A stretch of 34,979 nucleotides of DNA from assembly GCA_903858275.1 (NCBI GenBank), contig CAIOIC010000076.1, forward strand, positions 1 through 34,979, read 5' to 3'. This stretch comes from an uncultured Verrucomicrobia subdivision 3 bacterium (GTDB lineage: Bacteria > Verrucomicrobiota > Verrucomicrobiia > Limisphaerales > UBA11358). The notes below the pieces were generated by a model. That model had not been told where the DNA came from and did not search any database. It worked only from the letters and a program-made list of their open reading frames with translations. Positions within the stretch are counted from its first letter, which is position 1; the number at the start of each line of letters is the position of its first letter. Shown in pieces: positions 31,733 to 34,979 of the stretch. Position numbers and translations under genes: made by a program.

Positions 31733-33208
31733 ATGAATCCCAAATCGTCTCCCAGCCCGTCCAAGCAACCCTCCTCCTTTCGCAACTGGATCAGTTTCAT
31801 CGGGGCGGTGGTGGGATTGGGTGCCCTGTTTTCGTTCTTGCTGTTGTTCACGCTGGACGCCGTTGCCAAATTTTCCAATCCCTATGTCAGCATCCTGACC
31901 TACATGGTGGTGCCGGCATTTTTGATTTCGGGCATGTTCCTCGCGCTGTTGGGCGCTTGGTTGGAGCGCCGCCGCCGGGCGTGCGGCACCGGGCCGGCCT
32001 CGTTGCAGATTGATTTGAGCCAGCCTCGCGACCGCCGGGTGCTCGTGACCTTTATCGCCGGCAGCATTGTTTTTCTTCTGCTCTCGGCCATTGGTTCCTA
32101 CAACGCCTTCCATTTTACGGAATCCGTGACGTTTTGCGGTGAGGTCTGCCATAAGGTGATGAAGCCGGAACTGGTGACGCATGACCACGGCCCGCACGCC
32201 CGCGTGTCCTGCGTGGAATGTCATGTTGGCCAGGGGGTTTCCTGGTTCGTGAAGTCCAAGATTTCCGGCTCGTATCAGCTTTATTCCGTGGCATTCAACA
32301 AATATCCCAAGCCCATCGGCACGCCGATCCATAATTTGCGTCCGGCCCGTGACACCTGCGAGCAATGCCACTGGCCGCAGAAGTTTTCAGGGAATCTTGA
32401 CCGGACGTATGATTATTTCCAGAGCGACGCCTCGAATTCGCCTTACTCCATCCGCCTGCTTCTGAAAATCGGCGGCAGCGATCCCAAGCGCGGGCCGGTC
32501 GGCGGCATTCACTGGCACAATCTTCCCGGCAACAAGGTGGAATACGTGGCCACCGATGCCGCGCGGCAGAAAATTCCCTGGGTGCGCGTGACCGATGCCG
32601 GCGGCAAGGTCACTGTGTTCAAGACCAAGAATTTCACCAACGACGTTTCCAAGCTGGAATTGCGGACGATGGATTGCATGGATTGCCACACCCGCCCGTC
32701 GCACCGCTATCTTTCACCGGAGAAGGCCGTGAATCAGGCGATGGCGCTCAATCGGATTGATCCTTCTGTTCCGTGGATCAAGACCAACGCCATGTATGTG
32801 CTGACCCGTTCCTATAAAACGGAAGCGGAAGCCACCAACAGCATCGCCAGTGTTATGACTGCGAAATATCCGGGCAATGCCTTGGTGAAAGCCGCCATCC
32901 CGGTGTTGCAGCAGATCTACTCGGAAAACTTCTTCCCGGAAATGAAGGCCAATTGGTCCAGCTATCCGGACAACGTCGGCCACATGATCTGGCCCGGCTG
33001 TTTCCGCTGCCACGACAACCAGCACAAGACCGAGGACAAAAAATTGACCATCAAGGCCAGCGATTGTAACACCTGCCATACCATTCTGGCGCAGGGAGCC
33101 GGGGCGGAACTCGACAAGCTCGCGCCGGCCGGCCAGAAGTTTATCCATGTGGGGGGTGACTTGGATGACAATCCGGTCTGCATTGACTGTCACAACGGCG
33201 GGCCGTAG
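31733..33208 (+). CDS. Membrane multiheme cytochrome c, NapC/NirT-like (seven haem motifs)
   Basis: 491 residues with three hydrophobic segments (~18-42, 52-76, 102-122), then a periplasmic domain. Haem-binding motifs are C135-x3-C139-H140 (unusual CxxxCH), C160/C163/H164, C209/C212/H213, C315/C318/H319, C423/C426/H427, C445/C448/H449 and C483/C486/H487. The stretch 'CGEVCHKVMKPE' followed by 'SPH/GPHARVSCVECHVGQG' and 'WFVKSKISG' is characteristic of NapC/NirT-type quinol-oxidising cytochromes; M143 may be a haem ligand as in NrfH. It likely takes electrons from the quinone pool and passes them to periplasmic carriers such as the small cytochrome upstream. It has one membrane helix pair more than the classical single-anchor NapC. 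The terminal reductase is not in the window. Confidence 0.87.
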   Translation: MNPKSSPSPSKQPSSFRNWISFIGAVVGLGALFSFLLLFTLDAVAKFSNPYVSILTYMVVPAFLISGMFLALLGAWLERRRRACGTGPASLQIDLSQPRDRRVLVTFIAGSIVFLLLSAIGSYNAFHFTESVTFCGEVCHKVMKPELVTHDHGPHARVSCVECHVGQGVSWFVKSKISGSYQLYSVAFNKYPKPIGTPIHNLRPARDTCEQCHWPQKFSGNLDRTYDYFQSDASNSPYSIRLLLKIGGSDPKRGPVGGIHWHNLPGNKVEYVATDAARQKIPWVRVTDAGGKVTVFKTKNFTNDVSKLELRTMDCMDCHTRPSHRYLSPEKAVNQAMALNRIDPSVPWIKTNAMYVLTRSYKTEAEATNSIASVMTAKYPGNALVKAAIPVLQQIYSENFFPEMKANWSSYPDNVGHMIWPGCFRCHDNQHKTEDKKLTIKASDCNTCHTILAQGAGAELDKLAPAGQKFIHVGGDLDDNPVCIDCHNGGP

Positions 33209-33245
33209 CCACTGGTTGGCAGCTAATAGTTTCGTGGAAAAAGCA

Positions 33246-33266
33246 AAGAGCCCGGACACGGCTCTT
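33246..33266 (+). terminator. Weak terminator-like hairpin after the multiheme cytochrome
   Basis: AAGAGCC (33246-33252) pairs with GGCTCTT (33260-33266) around a 7-nt loop, 38 bases after the stop. An A-rich stretch precedes it but no T-run follows, so termination would be weak or factor-aided. Confidence 0.45.
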
Positions 33267-33693
33267 GCGTCGGAGGGTTAATGCATGTGCATTAGCAACT
33301 TACGATGCGGCAGACCCTTGGTGCCAGTAGAAGTGCCAGTAAATCGCGAAAACCGTTTGCAAATTCGCGTAACCGCATCCTCGCCGGCAATGACATCACG
33401 CGCTCGCAACCAGCCAGGCAGGCTCGCATCGTAATCAGGATGTGTGGAATTCGCCGGCACGTGGCGACCATAGCACGGGTTTTTGGGGCGATTTGAAGAC
33501 GATAAAAAACGACTCGGCTGGAGAGTGCAGGAGACGGCAGGAGTCGGCTGGACACGTCAAAAAAAGTTCAAATATTTATTTGACGGTTTTTTATTTTCGC
33601 ACGCGGGCAGAGATTTCATCAATGCATCGAATCTTTTTTTTCGTCTATCATTACAACAGTTGACAGTTCTACATCGGCTTGTTAAACCGCCTT
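33267..33693. other. Intergenic region upstream of the LysR gene
   Basis: About 430 bases without a supported gene; the open frames are short and basic with no start signal. The final ~130 bases are AT-rich with T-runs and must carry the regulator's promoter. LysR genes often bind their own upstream region, but I see no clear T-N11-A palindrome that stands out. Confidence 0.4.
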
Positions 33694-34575
33694 ATGAATA
33701 TTGAGACACTGAAGATGTATTGTGATCTCGCGGATTCGCAGAGCTTCACAAAAGCTGCCCAAATCAACGGGATCACCCAGTCCGCCGTCAGCCAGCAAAT
33801 CACAAGCTTGGAGAAAACCTTCAAATCGCTGCTCATTGAGCGCAGTAAAAAGCATTTCCGACTGACTCGCGAAGGTCAGGTGCTTTACGATTACAGCAAG
33901 CAAATCACACGAATCGACGAATTACTGCGCAGCAAATTGCAGGAATTAAAAGACCTCATTTCCGGCAACATCCAAGTGGCAACGATTTACTCGATCGGTC
34001 TTCATGAATTACCGCCCTACATCACGAAGTTCATGAAAAACCACCCGACAGTGAACGTCCACGTCGAATATCGCGGATACAAGCAAGTGCTTGAGGATGT
34101 GATGGGCAATACCGTGGATCTGGGGCTCATCGCCTATCCAGTCAAAAACCCCAAGCTGGAAATTGTCCCGTTTGGCAAAGATTCGATGGTAATCATCTGC
34201 CATCCTCATCATCCCTTCGCCAAAAAAAAGAGCATCAAGCTAAAAGAACTGTCAGGCCAGGAGATGGTCGGTTTTGAATCAGACATCCCCACGCGCAAGG
34301 CCATCGATAAAGTTTTGAACCAATACAAAGTGGTTGTGAAATACGTCATGGAATTCGATAATATCGAAACCTTGAAACGCGCGGTGGAAATTGGCGCCGG
34401 CATTTCCATAGTTCCACAAGCCACGGTTAGCCAGCAAATTGCCCAAAAAACACTGAGCTCCGTGGTGATTGAAGACGGCCAATTTTTCCGCCCCATCGCT
34501 GCGATTTACAAGAAAAGCCGGGTTTTAACGCCGGTTATGAAAGAATTCCTCACCACCTTGAAGAACGCAGTTTAA
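33694..34575 (+). CDS. LysR-family transcriptional regulator
   Basis: 293 residues from the ATG at 33694 (MNIETLKMYCDLADSQSFTK); a TTG five codons earlier is rejected because LysR proteins start at this point. The winged helix-turn-helix is residues ~3-62, with SFTKAAQINGITQSAVSQQI as helix-turn-helix and the wing 'RLTREGQVLYDY'. A linker helix leads to the periplasmic-binding-like effector domain (~87-290; 'IQVATIYSIGLHELPPYITK', 'VDLGLIAYPV', 'EIGAGISIVPQATV'). It has the usual family length. The ligand and target genes are unknown. It is not divergent from a neighbour, the usual LysR arrangement, so the cytochrome genes are only possible targets. Confidence 0.93.
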   Translation: MNIETLKMYCDLADSQSFTKAAQINGITQSAVSQQITSLEKTFKSLLIERSKKHFRLTREGQVLYDYSKQITRIDELLRSKLQELKDLISGNIQVATIYSIGLHELPPYITKFMKNHPTVNVHVEYRGYKQVLEDVMGNTVDLGLIAYPVKNPKLEIVPFGKDSMVIICHPHHPFAKKKSIKLKELSGQEMVGFESDIPTRKAIDKVLNQYKVVVKYVMEFDNIETLKRAVEIGAGISIVPQATVSQQIAQKTLSSVVIEDGQFFRPIAAIYKKSRVLTPVMKEFLTTLKNAV

Positions 34576-34952
34576 TTAGTTCGCATTGCTCAACAGCAAC
34601 ATCAGTTCGCGCTGCATTCCACTCGCTGCTCAACGAATACGAACGCGCTCAGGCACACGATTTCCATAGTTCACATTGTGCGGAGGTTTTATTGGCTCGC
34701 TTTGCTCGAAACAATTGAACCGCACATCAGGCGCGTGCGCGGACGCCTGACGTTCATGCGCGGCCAACCAGTGTAAACGGCGGTTGAAAAGTGCGGCGGG
34801 TGGCGCTCGAAAAGTGCCTCACCTTCCGAGCAAAGGGAACTGGATTTTCAGGTCTCCGTCCAGCTGTTGATTCCGCTTCGAGGTAGAAGCAGCAGGAGGG
34901 GGAGCTTCGAGCCTTTAGCTCGCCCCCTCCTGCGGTCGAAGGTTCGTTTGAT
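34576..34952. other. 377-bp region without a gene
   Basis: It holds an inverted repeat CAGGCG/CGCCTG near 34728-34750, the direct repeat GAAAAGTGC at 34786-34794 and 34809-34817 (23-bp spacing), and the strong hairpin at 34892-34933. The GAAAAGTGC pair resembles the multiple terminal repeats of IS21-type elements, but no transposase is present. Confidence 0.45.
34892..34933 (-). terminator. Strong GC-rich terminator hairpin
   Basis: GCAGGAGGGGG (34892-34902) pairs perfectly with CCCCCTCCTGC (34923-34933); an inner AGCT/AGCT pairing extends the stem. On the minus strand it lies 19 bases past the stop of the partial gene at the window edge. The run of T is weak on both sides, so it may act in both directions or as an mRNA end. 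Confidence 0.65.
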
Positions 34953-34979
34953 TTACTTGCGTTTCAGCCGGCGTTTGGC
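34953..34979 (-). CDS. C-terminal codons of a minus-strand gene (partial)
   Basis: Read on the minus strand, the last 27 bases give AKRRLKRK and a TAA stop at 34953-34955, followed by a strong hairpin. The basic ending would fit the tail of a PEP-CTERM sorting signal (hydrophobic helix then Arg/Lys) or of a small basic protein, but too little is visible to decide. Confidence 0.4.
   Translation of the reverse strand, partial: AKRRLKRK

Overview
The window reads as a chromosomal segment of a member of the Verrucomicrobiota, probably of the Pedosphaera/Limisphaera side. This is inferred from style only: very large Asn/Thr/Gly-rich secreted proteins ending in '..FYRL..', autotransporter-type strand repeats without a barrel, few Shine-Dalgarno sequences, and many secreted carbohydrate-active enzymes. 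No rRNA or complete tRNA is present to confirm it.

Layout. 1-3679: the 3' end of a large Ig-repeat exported protein, then a small exported protein; both become AT-rich toward the end. 3655-4407: a doubtful small membrane protein on the minus strand, then a non-coding stretch with two 12-bp tandem arrays flanking what looks like the 3' half of a tRNA, a possible old integration site. 4408-5679: secreted M14 zinc carboxypeptidase. 5680-7487: sparse region with a two-helix membrane protein and a DUF3892-like protein, both on the minus strand. 7488-8907: APS kinase plus sulfotransferase, a small PAPS-dependent sulfation operon. 9122-12839: divergent secreted GH27 alpha-galactosidase (minus) and secreted heparinase II/III-type lyase (plus). 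13058-30904: one uninterrupted 5948-residue secreted protein. 31317-33208: a small cytochrome c and a membrane multiheme cytochrome c with seven haem motifs. 33694-34575: a LysR regulator. The last bases hold the C-terminal codons of a minus-strand gene with a strong terminator.

The most interesting object is the giant protein. It starts with a signal peptide and two PA14-like domains, followed by a complete heparinase II/III-type lyase module. A long beta-helix-like region with eight PATR motifs comes next, and a GH79-like (heparanase/beta-glucuronidase type) module sits inside it, between two copies of a block of about 840 residues. The protein then carries six copies of an exact 474-bp MBG-type repeat and ends in Ig/cadherin-like domains with no autotransporter barrel. 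With the neighbouring secreted lyase and GH27 enzyme, the locus looks built to bind and depolymerise a uronic-acid-containing, possibly sulfated and galactosylated, polysaccharide. The substrate is inference; no sulfatase, SusC/D-like pair or transporter is in the window.
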